The position numbers and the translations under genes are program-made. Positions 1 through 9,005 of a stretch of 64,000 nucleotides of DNA are shown in pieces. Origin of the DNA: Tabrizicola sp. (GTDB taxonomy: Bacteria > Pseudomonadota > Alphaproteobacteria > Rhodobacterales > Rhodobacteraceae). The stretch's first letter is position 1. Each line of letters opens with the position of its first letter. The DNA lies in the NCBI RefSeq assembly GCF_022842145.1, contig NZ_JALHQD010000004.1, positions 299,723 to 363,722 of the forward strand. Reading direction: 5' to 3'. The notes under the pieces are model-generated. The model did no database searches. It was given only the letters and a program-made list of their open reading frames with translations, and was not told where the DNA came from.

Positions 1-127
1 CGATCATCCCTGCCGTCTCGAGCCCGCGCCAGGCATGGCCGATGACCACGAGGATGATGCCAACGCCCTTGGCGACATCCATCCACATGTCTCGGGTCTT
101 CGGGCTGGCCTCGGCGGTGAGGGTCAT
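1..127 (-). CDS. Acyltransferase 3 family membrane protein, N-terminal fragment
   Basis: Only the first 42 codons lie in the window; the gene runs off its left edge. The visible N-terminus has a short polar leader, then RDMWMDVAKG and a hydrophobic stretch ending in VVIGHAW. This is the first membrane segment of acyltransferase 3 (OafA/fucose O-acetylase-like) proteins, where the histidine is conserved and catalytically important. These integral inner-membrane enzymes transfer acyl groups to sugars or envelope polymers. An AGGAA ribosome site precedes the ATG. It lies 63 bases downstream of ilvI on the same strand, so readthrough from ilvI is possible. The substrate cannot be inferred from this fragment. 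Confidence 0.75.
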   Translation of the reverse strand, partial: MTLTAEASPKTRDMWMDVAKGVGIILVVIGHAWRGLETAGMI

Positions 128-156
128 GGGGTTCCTGACTGGGGTCTGGGTGGCTG

Positions 157-181
157 GCTTGCCGGACCGGGTCCGGCAAGC
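157..181 (-). terminator. Stem-loop after ilvI
   Basis: Perfect 11-bp inverted repeat (157-167 and 171-181, arm GCTTGCCGGAC) starting ten bases after the ilvI stop codon. No T-run follows on the minus strand, so it could end transcription inefficiently, stabilise the ilvI 3' end, or be only a processing hairpin before the acyltransferase gene. Confidence 0.5.
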
Positions 182-190
182 CGCTTCACA

Positions 191-1945
191 TCACACCAGC
201 ACCGCGCCCTTGGCGCCGATCACGCCCTGGGTATCGGCATCGCCAAGCAGCATCTCGTTGTGCGGCTTGCCCGAGGGGATCATCGGGAAGCAGTTTTCGT
301 GCTTTTCGACCAGGCAGTCAAAGATCACCGGGCCGTCGTAGCGCAGCATCTCCATGATCGCATCGTCCAGGTCTTTCGGGTCGTCGCATTTGATGCCCTT
401 GCAGCCGAAAGCCTCGGCCAGCTTGACGAAGTCGGGCAGGCTTTCGCTCCAGGACGAGGAATACCGCTCGCCATGCAGAAGCTCCTGCCACTGGCGGACC
501 ATGCCGAGGCGTTCGTTGTTCAGGATAAACTGCTTGACCGGGGCGCGGAACTGCATCGCGGTTCCCATTTCCTGCATGTTCATCAGCCAGGAGGCCTCAC
601 CTGCCACGTTGATGACCAGCGCCTCGGGGTGGGCGATCTGCACGCCAATCGACGCGGGCAGGCCGTAACCCATCGTCCCCAACCCGCCCGAGGTCATCCA
701 GCGGTTCGGGTCCTCGAACCCGAGGAACTGGGCTGCCCACATCTGGTGCTGGCCAACTTCGGTGGTGATGTAGCGGTCCATCCCCTTGGTCAGCGCCTCA
801 AGCCGCTCCAGCGCGTATTGCGGTTTGATCGTGGTGGTGGAGTTCTTGTACGAGAGGCACTTCACCGCGCGCCATTCCTCGATCTGCGCCCACCACTGCG
901 ACAGGCCACGCTGGTTGGTCTTCGACCCCCGCGCACGCCACTGGCGCAGGACTTCCTCCAGCACGCGGGACACGTCGCCGACGATCGGCACCTCGACGCG
1001 GATCACCTTGTTGATCGACGACGGGTCGATGTCGATGTGCGCCTTGCGGGATTTCGGGCTGAAATCCTTGATCCGACCGGTGATGCGGTCGTCAAAGCGC
1101 GCGCCGATGTTGATCATCACGTCGCAGCCATGCATCGCAAGGTTGGCTTCGTAAAGCCCGTGCATCCCCAGCATGCCGACCCAGTTCTTGCCGGACGCCG
1201 GATAACAGCCCAGACCCATCAGGGTCGAGGTGATCGGGAAGTTCGTCTCGGCCACCAGCTCGCGCAGAAGCTGGCTTGCGCGCGGGCCGGAGTTGATGAC
1301 ACCGCCGCCGGTGTAGAAGATCGGACGCTCGGCGCTTTCCATAAGTTCGACCAGACGGGCGATCTGGGCCGGGTCGCCTTCGGTCCGGGGCTGGTAGTGG
1401 CTGATCTTCGCATTTTCGGCAGCGACATAATCAGCAGTGGCGAACTGCACGTCCTTCGGGATGTCGACCAGCACCGGGCCGGGACGGCCGTGTGTGGCGA
1501 CGTGGAAGGCCTGGTGGATGGTGTCGGACAGCTTTGCCGTGTCCTTCACCAGCCAGTTCATCTTGGTGCAGGGCCGGGTGATCCCGACGGTGTCCGCCTC
1601 CTGGAAGCCGTCGGTGCCGATCATGAAGGTCGGGACCTGTCCGGTCAGCACCACGATCGGGATCGAATCCATCAGCGCGTCGGTCAGCCCGGTCACGGCG
1701 TTGGTCGCGCCGGGACCCGAGGTCACCAGAGCGACACCCGGCTTGCCGGTGGACCGCGCATAGCCTTCCGCCATATGGACCGCGCCCTGTTCGTGACGCA
1801 CCAGGATGTGGCGGATGTCGTTCTGCAGGAAAAGCTCGTCATAGATCGGAAGCACGGCGCCACCGGGATAGCCGAAGACGACCTCGACACCCTGGTCCTT
1901 CAGGGCCTGGACCACCATCTTCGCACCGGTCATCTGCTTCGACAT
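191..1945 (-). CDS. ilvI: Acetolactate synthase large (catalytic) subunit
   Basis: 584 residues, usual length. A cytoplasmic ThDP/FAD enzyme condensing two pyruvates to acetolactate, or pyruvate with 2-oxobutyrate, at the start of valine, leucine and isoleucine synthesis. Visible are the N-terminal ThDP domain with catalytic Glu52 in RHEQGAVHMAEG, the central FAD domain with GARFDDRITG, and the C-terminal ThDP domain with GLPASIG and VAGEASWLMNMQ. The last has GEA where many homologues have GDG or GDA at the metal-binding motif. The ATG at 1945 has a strong GAAGGAG site. An upstream in-frame TTG would extend the protein through the attenuator and was rejected. The regulatory subunit ilvH is not seen; the next gene downstream is an acyltransferase. 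Expression is probably attenuated through the leader at 1967-2124. Confidence 0.96.
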   Translation of the reverse strand: MSKQMTGAKMVVQALKDQGVEVVFGYPGGAVLPIYDELFLQNDIRHILVRHEQGAVHMAEGYARSTGKPGVALVTSGPGATNAVTGLTDALMDSIPIVVLTGQVPTFMIGTDGFQEADTVGITRPCTKMNWLVKDTAKLSDTIHQAFHVATHGRPGPVLVDIPKDVQFATADYVAAENAKISHYQPRTEGDPAQIARLVELMESAERPIFYTGGGVINSGPRASQLLRELVAETNFPITSTLMGLGCYPASGKNWVGMLGMHGLYEANLAMHGCDVMINIGARFDDRITGRIKDFSPKSRKAHIDIDPSSINKVIRVEVPIVGDVSRVLEEVLRQWRARGSKTNQRGLSQWWAQIEEWRAVKCLSYKNSTTTIKPQYALERLEALTKGMDRYITTEVGQHQMWAAQFLGFEDPNRWMTSGGLGTMGYGLPASIGVQIAHPEALVINVAGEASWLMNMQEMGTAMQFRAPVKQFILNNERLGMVRQWQELLHGERYSSSWSESLPDFVKLAEAFGCKGIKCDDPKDLDDAIMEMLRYDGPVIFDCLVEKHENCFPMIPSGKPHNEMLLGDADTQGVIGAKGAVLV

Positions 1946-1966
1946 CTTCGATCTCCTTCGCGCAAC

Positions 1967-1995
1967 AAAAAGCCCCCGGAGTTTCCTTCGGGGGC
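1967..1995 (-). terminator. Attenuator terminator of the ilvI leader
   Basis: On the minus strand a GC stem (GCCCCC/GGGGGC, 1990-1995 and 1972-1977) is followed directly by five T residues (1971-1967). This is an intrinsic terminator inside the ilvI leader, ending 21 bases before the ilvI ATG. Its 5' arm touches the 3' arm of the competing hairpin at 1994-2036, as expected for transcription attenuation. Confidence 0.85.
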
Positions 1996-2036
1996 GCATG
2001 GGAACCACTATGGTCAACCGTTACCGGCCCATGCGC
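1994..2036 (-). promoter_or_regulatory. Antiterminator hairpin of the ilvI leader
   Basis: Perfect 9-bp inverted repeat GCGCATGGG/CCCATGCGC (1994-2002 and 2028-2036). Its 5' arm lies in the last codons of the leader peptide and its 3' arm runs into the terminator 5' arm, sharing positions 1994-1995. A ribosome stalled at the upstream Leu/Val/Ile codons would leave this hairpin free to form and hinder the terminator. A ribosome reaching the stop codon would cover its 5' arm and favour termination. Confidence 0.75.
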
Positions 2037-2068
2037 GTCCTTCCTACGATGACAAGAAGTCTGGCCAT
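2021..2068 (-). CDS. ilvL: ilv leader peptide (15 residues)
   Basis: A short reading frame, MARLLVIVGRTRMGR followed by TAA, lies between the promoter and the attenuator. Five consecutive branched-chain codons (Leu-Leu-Val-Ile-Val, residues 4-8) are the hallmark of a leader that senses charged tRNA for leucine, valine and isoleucine. An AAGGGGAT ribosome site lies a few bases upstream of the ATG. The peptide presumably has no function beyond ribosome stalling. The frame is too short to be found by ordinary gene callers. Confidence 0.82.
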   Translation of the reverse strand: MARLLVIVGRTRMGR

Positions 2069-2095
2069 TGGCCCATCCCCTTCACGTTCGGTTGG

Positions 2096-2124
2096 AACTT
2101 AGGGGCGGATATGCCGGGCGTCAA
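2096..2124 (-). promoter_or_regulatory. Sigma70-type promoter of ilvL-ilvI
   Basis: -35 TTGACG (2124-2119), a 17-bp spacer and -10 TAAGTT (2101-2096) on the minus strand. Transcription would start near 2089-2091, about 20 bases before the leader ATG, which fits an attenuated leader of about 145 nt. In the remaining sequence up to the GST start (2125-2326) I see no gene. Confidence 0.75.
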
Positions 2125-2326
2125 CCGGATTTGCAATACGAAAATGTCGCTAGCGGCCGGTATTTTTGAACTTTTGTTGCGGCAGGATGCCGCGCCACGC
2201 AACTTTCACCACTATTTGCAAAAAGGCGCAGAGGCTCTGCCGCGATGGGCAGGTGAATCCACCCTTCGTCTGCGCTATGGCAGACGCCGGAACGGTGGGG
2301 CTGATCCTGCCACACGGGAGACTGAC

Positions 2327-2929
2327 ATGAAGCTGTATTATTCGCCGGGCGCCTGCTCGCTGGCCTCGCACATCACGCTGAACGAAGCGGGCGTGGATTT
2401 CACCGTGGAAAAGGTTGACGTCCGCGCCAAGCGCACCGAGACCGGCGCGGATTTTACTGCCATCAACCCGCGCGGAGCGGTGCCAGCGCTGGACCTTGGC
2501 AACGGCGATGTGCTGACCGAAGGCGTCGCGATCATGCAGCACGTGATGGACAGCGCCGCTCCGGGCTCGCTGCCCGCGCTTGGGACGATTGCCCGCGCCC
2601 GTATGGCCGAGGCGCTGAACTACGTCTCGACCGAAGTGCACAAGACCTATTCGCCGTTCTTCCGGGGTCTAGACGGTGATGCCAAGGCGGCGCAGCTGGG
2701 TCTTCTGGACGCGCGTCTGCAGGTGGTCGAGGACCGTCTGGCCGACCGCGACTGGATGGCAGGCGACGCCTATACTCCGGCAGACGCCTATTTCTTCACG
2801 GTGACGAACTGGTCGAAAGCCTTTGCCCATGACCTGACGAAGTTCCCGCGCATCACCGCGTTGCGCGACAAGGTCGCGGCGCGCCCCGCTGTGCAGAAGG
2901 CTTTGCAGGCCGAAGGTCTGGCTGCCTGA
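2327..2929 (+). CDS. gstA: Glutathione S-transferase, beta class
   Basis: 200 residues, the usual bacterial GST size. The N-terminal thioredoxin-like domain carries MKLYYSPGACSLASH with Cys10, which forms a mixed disulfide with glutathione in beta-class GSTs, and the glutathione-contacting NPRGAVPAL loop. The C-terminal helical domain contains HKTYSPFF with His105, matching the conserved beta-class histidine. It conjugates or reduces electrophiles with glutathione in the cytoplasm. The ATG at 2327 was chosen because the protein aligns from there; the frame is open far upstream but non-coding in character. Divergent from ilvI and convergent with the CaCA gene, so probably a single-gene unit. 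Confidence 0.93.
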   Translation: MKLYYSPGACSLASHITLNEAGVDFTVEKVDVRAKRTETGADFTAINPRGAVPALDLGNGDVLTEGVAIMQHVMDSAAPGSLPALGTIARARMAEALNYVSTEVHKTYSPFFRGLDGDAKAAQLGLLDARLQVVEDRLADRDWMAGDAYTPADAYFFTVTNWSKAFAHDLTKFPRITALRDKVAARPAVQKALQAEGLAA

Positions 2930-2940
2930 GGGTCACAGGC

Positions 2941-2961
2941 GGGGGGCCGATCCGGCCCCCC
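2941..2961. terminator. Bidirectional stem-loop between gstA and the antiporter gene
   Basis: Perfect 9-bp GC inverted repeat (2941-2949 and 2953-2961) in the 38-bp gap between two convergent stop codons. No strong T-run follows on either side, so terminator strength is uncertain. Confidence 0.6.
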
Positions 2962-2967
2962 AGGCTT

Positions 2968-3882
2968 TCAGCCGATAAGCAATAGATAGGCGCCGTAGGT
3001 CGCCAGAAGCCCGGCGCCCGCGATGCGCGGCAAGCCTCCCAGCACGAAGGCCACAACGGCTAGCCCGACGGACGAGGCAGCAACCCACCACATGTCGACG
3101 GCGGCAAAACGTGCCTCGGCCGGGATTGGAGCGATCAGCGCGGTGAGCCCGAGGATGCCGAAGATGTTGAAGATGTTCGACCCGACGATGTTGCCCACTG
3201 CTATCTCGGTATGCTTGCGGAATGCCGCGATCACGCTGGTCGCCAGTTCCGGCAGTGACGTGCCGACGGCGACGATGGTCAGCCCGATCACCGCTTCGGA
3301 GATGCCGAACTCGCGCGCGATGGTGGTGGCGCTGTCGACCAGGAAGCCCGCCCCGATCACCAGAGCGACCAGCCCCGCGCCGGTCATGACCCAGGGTTTC
3401 CAGTTCGGGCCGAAGGTTTCGGTCCCACCCTCGGGCGGGTGGCCGCTGCCGGCGGTGAAGGCGACTGTCAGGAAGGCAGCCAGACCAGCGAGGAGGATCA
3501 GCCCATCCAGCCGCGTGACCTGTCCGTCCAGTAGCATGACCCAAATTGTCGCGGTGGCGGCCAGCATGAAGGCAAGGTCGCGCCAGAGTTTGCGGCCGGG
3601 AATGATCAGCGGGGCGATCAGGGCCGAGATGCCAAGGATCAGAAGCACGTTGCCTATGTTCGAGCCGATCACGTTGCCGATGGCGATGCCCGGCTGATCT
3701 GCCAAGGCAGCCTGGACCGAGACAATCAGCTCGGGTGCCGAAGTGCCGAAACCGACAATGGTGAGGCCGATCAGAAGCGGCGACAGGTGGAAGGCGCGGG
3801 CGATGGAGGAGGCGCCGCGTACAAGGAACTCTCCCCCGGCCACAAGGATGACAAGGCCAACAAAAAACATAAGGTAGGTCAC
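2968..3882 (-). CDS. Sodium/calcium exchanger family antiporter (YrbG-like)
   Basis: 304 residues, CaCA superfamily: an inner-membrane exchanger moving Ca2+ (or another cation) against Na+ or H+. The two inverted halves are clear. Each has the alpha-repeat pair G-T-S-x-P-E-L (GTSAPELIVS; GTSLPELATS) and G-N-x-x-G-S-N (GNVIGSNIGN; GNIVGSNIFN), whose Glu and Asn residues bind the ion. About ten hydrophobic segments. The GTG at 3882 (GGGGA upstream) is preferred; ATG 3870 is a close alternative, and a longer frame to 3972 reads into non-membrane sequence. It follows the VOC gene at 3977-4387 with a 94-bp gap on the same strand. Confidence 0.9.
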   Translation of the reverse strand: MTYLMFFVGLVILVAGGEFLVRGASSIARAFHLSPLLIGLTIVGFGTSAPELIVSVQAALADQPGIAIGNVIGSNIGNVLLILGISALIAPLIIPGRKLWRDLAFMLAATATIWVMLLDGQVTRLDGLILLAGLAAFLTVAFTAGSGHPPEGGTETFGPNWKPWVMTGAGLVALVIGAGFLVDSATTIAREFGISEAVIGLTIVAVGTSLPELATSVIAAFRKHTEIAVGNIVGSNIFNIFGILGLTALIAPIPAEARFAAVDMWWVAASSVGLAVVAFVLGGLPRIAGAGLLATYGAYLLLIG

Positions 3883-3976
3883 AGGGTTCCCCAAATTTGG
3901 TTTGGCCAAAGGTTGGGCGACTGCGTCGGAATGCAAGGGCGATCTTGCCGATTTCGTCTGTTGCCCGTCCAATTGC

Positions 3977-4387
3977 CTAGGGTTGTGCAGGTTCCGTGGC
4001 GGCCCGGTAACAGACGGCGTTCAGCTTGTTGCCGTCCGGGTCGCGGACATAGGCCGCATAGAAATGCGGGCCATACTGCGGGCGCAGCCCCGGCGCACCT
4101 TCATCTGTGCCGCCATGGGCCACGGCCGCCGCGTGGAAAGCGTCCACCGCAGCGCGGGTATCGGCCAGAAAGCTGACCATCGTCCCGTTCCCCGGTGTCG
4201 CGGGGGACCCGTCGAAGGGCTGGGTCACCCAAAGATGCGGCCCGGGATCGTCCAGACCCCAGGCGGCGGAGCGGTCCTCGGGGTCAAAGTCCTCGACCCT
4301 CTGGTGGCCGAGTGGCGCGAGCACTGCGTCATAGAAGGGCAGGGCACGTGCAAGGTCGCGAGTGCCTAGCGAGACATAGCTGAACAT
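3977..4387 (-). CDS. VOC (glyoxalase/bleomycin resistance) family protein
   Basis: 136 residues: a single vicinal-oxygen-chelate module pair, beginning MFSYVSLGTRDLARALPFYDAVL and ending with YAAYVRDPDGNKLNAVC, the typical second metal-site strand of the family. Such small cytoplasmic proteins are dioxygenases, isomerases, thiol transferases or antibiotic-binding proteins; the sequence alone does not decide which. The ATG at 4387 has a GGAGG site 4-5 bases upstream; a longer frame starting at 4447 lacks family similarity. Same strand as the downstream CaCA antiporter, possibly one transcript. Confidence 0.85.
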   Translation of the reverse strand: MFSYVSLGTRDLARALPFYDAVLAPLGHQRVEDFDPEDRSAAWGLDDPGPHLWVTQPFDGSPATPGNGTMVSFLADTRAAVDAFHAAAVAHGGTDEGAPGLRPQYGPHFYAAYVRDPDGNKLNAVCYRAATEPAQP

Positions 4388-4495
4388 GGGGCCTCCATCC
4401 TGCGGTTTCGGCAATCTCGGCCGACGCGCCGGGGATTCCAAGGGCACTCAGCCACAGGGCGCGTTCATTCCGAGGTCCTCTCGCCCTGCGTGCGG

Positions 4496-5707
<1,212 letters not shown>

Positions 5708-5730
5708 GGCTTCCGACCCCGCCAAGAGGA

Positions 5731-5765
5731 AAGGCCCCGGATTGCTCCGGGGCCTTTTCTTTTTA
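5731..5765. terminator. Intrinsic terminator shared by convergent TRAP genes
   Basis: A GC-rich 11-bp stem (AAGGCCCCGGA/TCCGGGGCCTT) is followed by TTCTTTTT on the plus strand and preceded by an A-rich stretch that gives a T-rich tail on the minus strand. It sits between the stop codons of the binding protein (5707) and the large permease (5775) and can serve both. Confidence 0.88.
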
Positions 5766-5774
5766 TGCGGGGCG

Positions 5775-7550
5775 TCAGGGGTTGATGACTGGCGCGCCAA
5801 GCTTCGGCAACCCGCCCGGGGCAGGCAGTGCACTTTCGGCCGGGGCGGTGCCGCCAATGTTCGGTGCACCGAGCTGCGGCGCGCCCGGCAGTCCGGGCAA
5901 GCCCCCCGGTGCCGGTGTCGCCCCGCCCGTGCCCAGCGGGGTAAGTGTCGGCACCTTGATCTCGATGGTCGAGGCGTCGACCACCGGGCCTTTGTAGTGC
6001 ATCACGACCTGCGGGAAGAAGACGACCACAAAGATCATCGTCACCTGGATGATGATGAAGGGGATCGCACCCTTGTAGATCTCGCCGGTCTTGATCCCGT
6101 CCATCTTCTTGCCGGTGACCTTGTCGAGGTATGGCACCTTGGCCGCGACCGAACGCAGGTAGAAGAGCGCAAAGCCGAAGGGCGGCGTCAGGAACGAAGT
6201 CTGCAGGTTCACCCCGATGATCACCCCGAGCCAGATCAGGTCGATCCCCAGGGTCTGTGCCGGGGCGATCAGAAGCGGGACGAGGACGAAGGCGATCTCG
6301 AAGAAGTCCAGGAAGAACCCCAGGACGAAGATGATCAGGTTCACCACCAGAAGGAAACCATACTGTCCCCCTGGCACGGCGGTCAGCAGCTCCTCGACCC
6401 AGACGTGGCCGTTCACGCCGTAGAAAGTCAGGCTGAACATGCGCGCGCCGATCAGGACGAACATGACGAAGGCTGACAGCCGCGTGGTGGCGATCAGCGC
6501 CGATTGCAGGACCGGGAACTTGAAGCGCCCCTTGGCCCAGGCCAGGATCATCGCGCCCACGGCCCCCATTGCACCGCCCTCGGTCGGGGTGGCAAGGCCG
6601 ATGAAGATCGTCCCCAGCACCAGGAAGATCAGGGCCAGCGGCGGGATCAGCACCATGATGACCTGCTGCGCCAGACGCGACAGCAGGTTGATGGCGAGGT
6701 AGCGGTCGGCCAGCGCGTAGAAGTAGACTACGAGGGTAGCGATGGTGGCGCCGAGCACGTCGGCGTTGGCTCCCCAGGCGTCATACCACAGGTAATGCGC
6801 CGCGTAGCCGATGCCGACCCCCGCAGCCAGCGCCACCAGAAGCGAGGTGACACCCCCGCCCAGCGTTCGCGCCTCGGGTGGCAGCGCAGGGACTTTATGC
6901 GGCTGGAAGATCGCGACCATGCAGATGTAGCCCAGATACATGCCGGTCAGGATCAGTCCGGGGATCAGTGCGCCCTTGTACATGTCGCCCACCGACCGGC
7001 CCAGCTGGTCGGCCAGCACGATCAGGACCAGTGACGGCGGGATGATCTGCGCCAGTGTGCCGCTTGCCGCGATGACCCCCGTCGCCGTGCGCCGGTCATA
7101 GCCATAGCGCAGCATGATCGGCAGCGAGATGAGGCCCATCGCGATGACCGAAGCTGCAACGACGCCGGTGGTTGCGGCCAGAAGTGCGCCGACAAGGATC
7201 ACCGCGAAGGCCAGTCCGCCGCGGATCGGCCCGAAAAGCTGGCCGATGGTGTCAAGAAGGTCCTCGGCCATCCCGCTTCGTTCCAGGATGATCCCCATGA
7301 AGGTGAAGAAGGGAATCGCGAGCAACGTCTCGTTCGACAGGACCCCCCACAATCGTTGCGGCATGGTGCCGAGAAGCGGCCAGTCCAGGGTGATCTCGCC
7401 GTTGGAATAGGGGGCAAGCCAAACGCCAATGACGAAGAAGATCATGCCGTTCGCGGCAAGGGCGAAGCTGACCGGATAGCCATAAAGCAGGAAGACGACG
7501 AGGCTCACGAAGATGATCGGAGCCATGTTGTGCGCGATGATCTCGATCAT
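5775..7550 (-). CDS. TRAP transporter large permease subunit, DctM family
   Basis: 591 residues, 12 or more membrane segments: the ion-coupled translocation channel of a TRAP transporter, longer than a basic DctM (about 430). The family core is clear (NETLLAIPFFTFMGIILERSGMAEDLLDTIGQLFGPIRGGLAFAVI; GVIAASGTLAQIIPPSLVLIV; TEGGAMGAVGA). A middle insert of about 80 residues contains two or more extra helices, as in TakM-type subunits. The last about 60 residues are a low-complexity Pro/Gly/Ala tail, predicted cytoplasmic or periplasmic and disordered. Its ATG overlaps the dctQ stop (ATGA), so the two are translationally coupled. The partner binding protein is the convergent gene at 4601. Confidence 0.93.
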   Translation of the reverse strand: MIEIIAHNMAPIIFVSLVVFLLYGYPVSFALAANGMIFFVIGVWLAPYSNGEITLDWPLLGTMPQRLWGVLSNETLLAIPFFTFMGIILERSGMAEDLLDTIGQLFGPIRGGLAFAVILVGALLAATTGVVAASVIAMGLISLPIMLRYGYDRRTATGVIAASGTLAQIIPPSLVLIVLADQLGRSVGDMYKGALIPGLILTGMYLGYICMVAIFQPHKVPALPPEARTLGGGVTSLLVALAAGVGIGYAAHYLWYDAWGANADVLGATIATLVVYFYALADRYLAINLLSRLAQQVIMVLIPPLALIFLVLGTIFIGLATPTEGGAMGAVGAMILAWAKGRFKFPVLQSALIATTRLSAFVMFVLIGARMFSLTFYGVNGHVWVEELLTAVPGGQYGFLLVVNLIIFVLGFFLDFFEIAFVLVPLLIAPAQTLGIDLIWLGVIIGVNLQTSFLTPPFGFALFYLRSVAAKVPYLDKVTGKKMDGIKTGEIYKGAIPFIIIQVTMIFVVVFFPQVVMHYKGPVVDASTIEIKVPTLTPLGTGGATPAPGGLPGLPGAPQLGAPNIGGTAPAESALPAPGGLPKLGAPVINP

Positions 7551-8170
7551 TTCTTCCCCTCAGCAGCGGCGGTTGCAGCGTCGGCGGCGGCCTTGACTTC
7601 GGCCGCCAGTTCCTCGGCCTCTTTCAAGGCCTGCTCCTGGGCCGAGATGAAGGGATGGGGGTCCTCCATCCACCCGCGCATCACGGCGATCTTCTTGATG
7701 ATCTCGGCCACGGCCTGAAAGGTCAGCATCACGAAACCGGCCAGCAGGATCGCGCGGGCGGGCCAGATCAGCAGGCCGCCCGCGTTGGTCGAAACCTGGC
7801 CCGAGTAGAACGCCTGGATGGTGTAGGGCCAGAGGTACCACGCCATCAGCGCGACGAAGGGCAAGAGGAAGAAGATGTGCCCCAGAAGGTCGATCCAGTG
7901 CTGTGTCCTGCGACTGCGGGAGCCGTAGAAGACGTCGATCCGGATATGTTCGTTCTGTTGCAGCGTGTAGGCGGCCGCGCCCATGAAGGCTGCACCAAAC
8001 AGGTACCATTGCAGTTCCAGCCAGGCGTTGGACGACAGGTTGAACAGCTTGCGGCTTACGGCATTGCCCGCGCTGACCAGCACCGCAAACAGGATCAACC
8101 AGACAACGGATTTACCGATCAACGCATTCACGCGGTCAATGCCGCGTGCGATGGCAAGCAAAGCCTGCAT
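7547..8170 (-). CDS. TRAP transporter small permease subunit, DctQ family
   Basis: 207 residues with four hydrophobic segments (about residues 20-40, 50-70, 92-112 and 135-160): the small membrane subunit that pairs with DctM in TRAP transporters. Family features include WLELQWYLFGAAFMGAAAYTLQQNEHIRIDVF. The C-terminus is an unusual Ala/Glu/Lys-rich helix of about 35 residues (QALKEAEELAAEV onward), probably cytoplasmic. First gene of the dctQ-dctM unit; its TGA overlaps the dctM ATG by 4 bp. No clear operator was seen in the 117-bp gap upstream. Confidence 0.92.
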   Translation of the reverse strand: MQALLAIARGIDRVNALIGKSVVWLILFAVLVSAGNAVSRKLFNLSSNAWLELQWYLFGAAFMGAAAYTLQQNEHIRIDVFYGSRSRRTQHWIDLLGHIFFLLPFVALMAWYLWPYTIQAFYSGQVSTNAGGLLIWPARAILLAGFVMLTFQAVAEIIKKIAVMRGWMEDPHPFISAQEQALKEAEELAAEVKAAADAATAAAEGKK

Positions 8171-8287
8171 CCCTTACCCCTCCCGTTGACGGCCGCCATT
8201 TGTTCGGCGTGCCAGTTCGCAATTGGTAGGGCATCTAGTCGCAGCCGCCAAGAACTCAACCGCGAGAGGAGGAAGATTCTGCCCGGG

Positions 8288-8632
8288 TCAGGCTATGGCC
8301 TTGTCCTTCAGCCGCTGCCCAACCTCGGCAATCGCGCGGATCACCGGCATGAATTCCTGCCCGAGCCCGGTCAGTTGGTATTCGACCGAGGGGGGCGAGG
8401 TTTCCATCACCTTGCGGGTCAGCAGGCCCCGTTCTTCCAGCTCGCGCAGGCGTTGGGTCAGGACCTTGGCCGAGACCAGCGGGATATCCGAACGCAGTTC
8501 GGAGAACCGCCGCGGACCGGGGGAGAGGTTCCACAGGATGTTCGGCGTCCAGGCCCCGCCGATAAAGGCCATGCAGTCGGACAGGGGGCACATCGGGTGC
8601 GGCGTGCGGTTCTTGCGGCATTGCAGCGTCAT
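8288..8632 (-). CDS. HxlR-family winged-helix transcriptional regulator
   Basis: 114 residues. CPLSDCMAFIGGAWTPNILWNLSPGPRRFSELRSDIP is the diagnostic HxlR N-terminus, including the conserved cysteine (CP motif) that in several members senses quinones, aldehydes or hypochlorite. The winged helix continues through VLTQRLRELEERGLLTRKV. It probably binds as a dimer in the 160-bp gap to the divergently transcribed tautomerase/DMT genes at 8793-9444 and controls them. The inducer is unknown. Confidence 0.92.
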   Translation of the reverse strand: MTLQCRKNRTPHPMCPLSDCMAFIGGAWTPNILWNLSPGPRRFSELRSDIPLVSAKVLTQRLRELEERGLLTRKVMETSPPSVEYQLTGLGQEFMPVIRAIAEVGQRLKDKAIA

Positions 8633-8792
8633 CGCGGGGCCTCACGGTGGTTCATCTGGAGATAGCGCAGGGGAGGCGTTACCGCAAGTTACCGCAGCGC
8701 AAAGTGATCTACCCGGTTGGGCGCTGATCCGACTGGACGCGCCGCGACAAGTCATATCCAAGCTTTCCGAGGACCAGACAGAAGGAACTCCC

Positions 8793-9005
8793 ATGCCATA
8801 TGTGAACATCAAGATCACCCGCGAAGGCGCCACGTCGGAGCAGAAGGCCGAACTGATCGCGGGGGTCACGGAACTTCTGCAGCGCGTTCTGGACAAGAAC
8901 CCGGCCACGACCTTCGTCGTGATCGACGAGGTCGCGCTGGAGGACTGGGGGATCGGAGGCCTGCCGGTCCAGGAGTATCGGGCAAAGGCCAAGGTCAATG
9001 GGTGA
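8793..9005 (+). CDS. 4-oxalocrotonate tautomerase-family protein
   Basis: 70 residues, standard small 4-OT size. After removal of Met1 the N-terminal residue is Pro, the general acid/base of this superfamily (MPYVNIKITREGAT...). Arg and hydrophobic active-site positions are plausible, and the C-terminus resembles tautomerase/chlorite-type family members. GAAGGA precedes the ATG. The gene overlaps the next gene by 8 bp and is divergent from an HxlR regulator, suggesting an inducible detoxification or catabolic unit rather than a full meta-cleavage pathway, as no other pathway genes are nearby. Confidence 0.88.
   Translation: MPYVNIKITREGATSEQKAELIAGVTELLQRVLDKNPATTFVVIDEVALEDWGIGGLPVQEYRAKAKVNG

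Noticed and set aside
1945..2017. In-frame N-terminal extension of ilvI from the TTG at 2017
   Set aside because: It would translate the terminator hairpin, has no ribosome site, and the ATG at 1945 has a strong one.
35..2326. Long plus-strand open frame opposite ilvI
   Set aside because: Antisense to ilvI, His/Arg/Gly-rich without family features; typical of high-GC DNA. Only its last part, from 2327, is a real gene (GST).
3883..3972. N-terminal extension of the CaCA antiporter
   Set aside because: Polar residues unlike the family, and a good GTG/ATG pair starts exactly at the first membrane segment.
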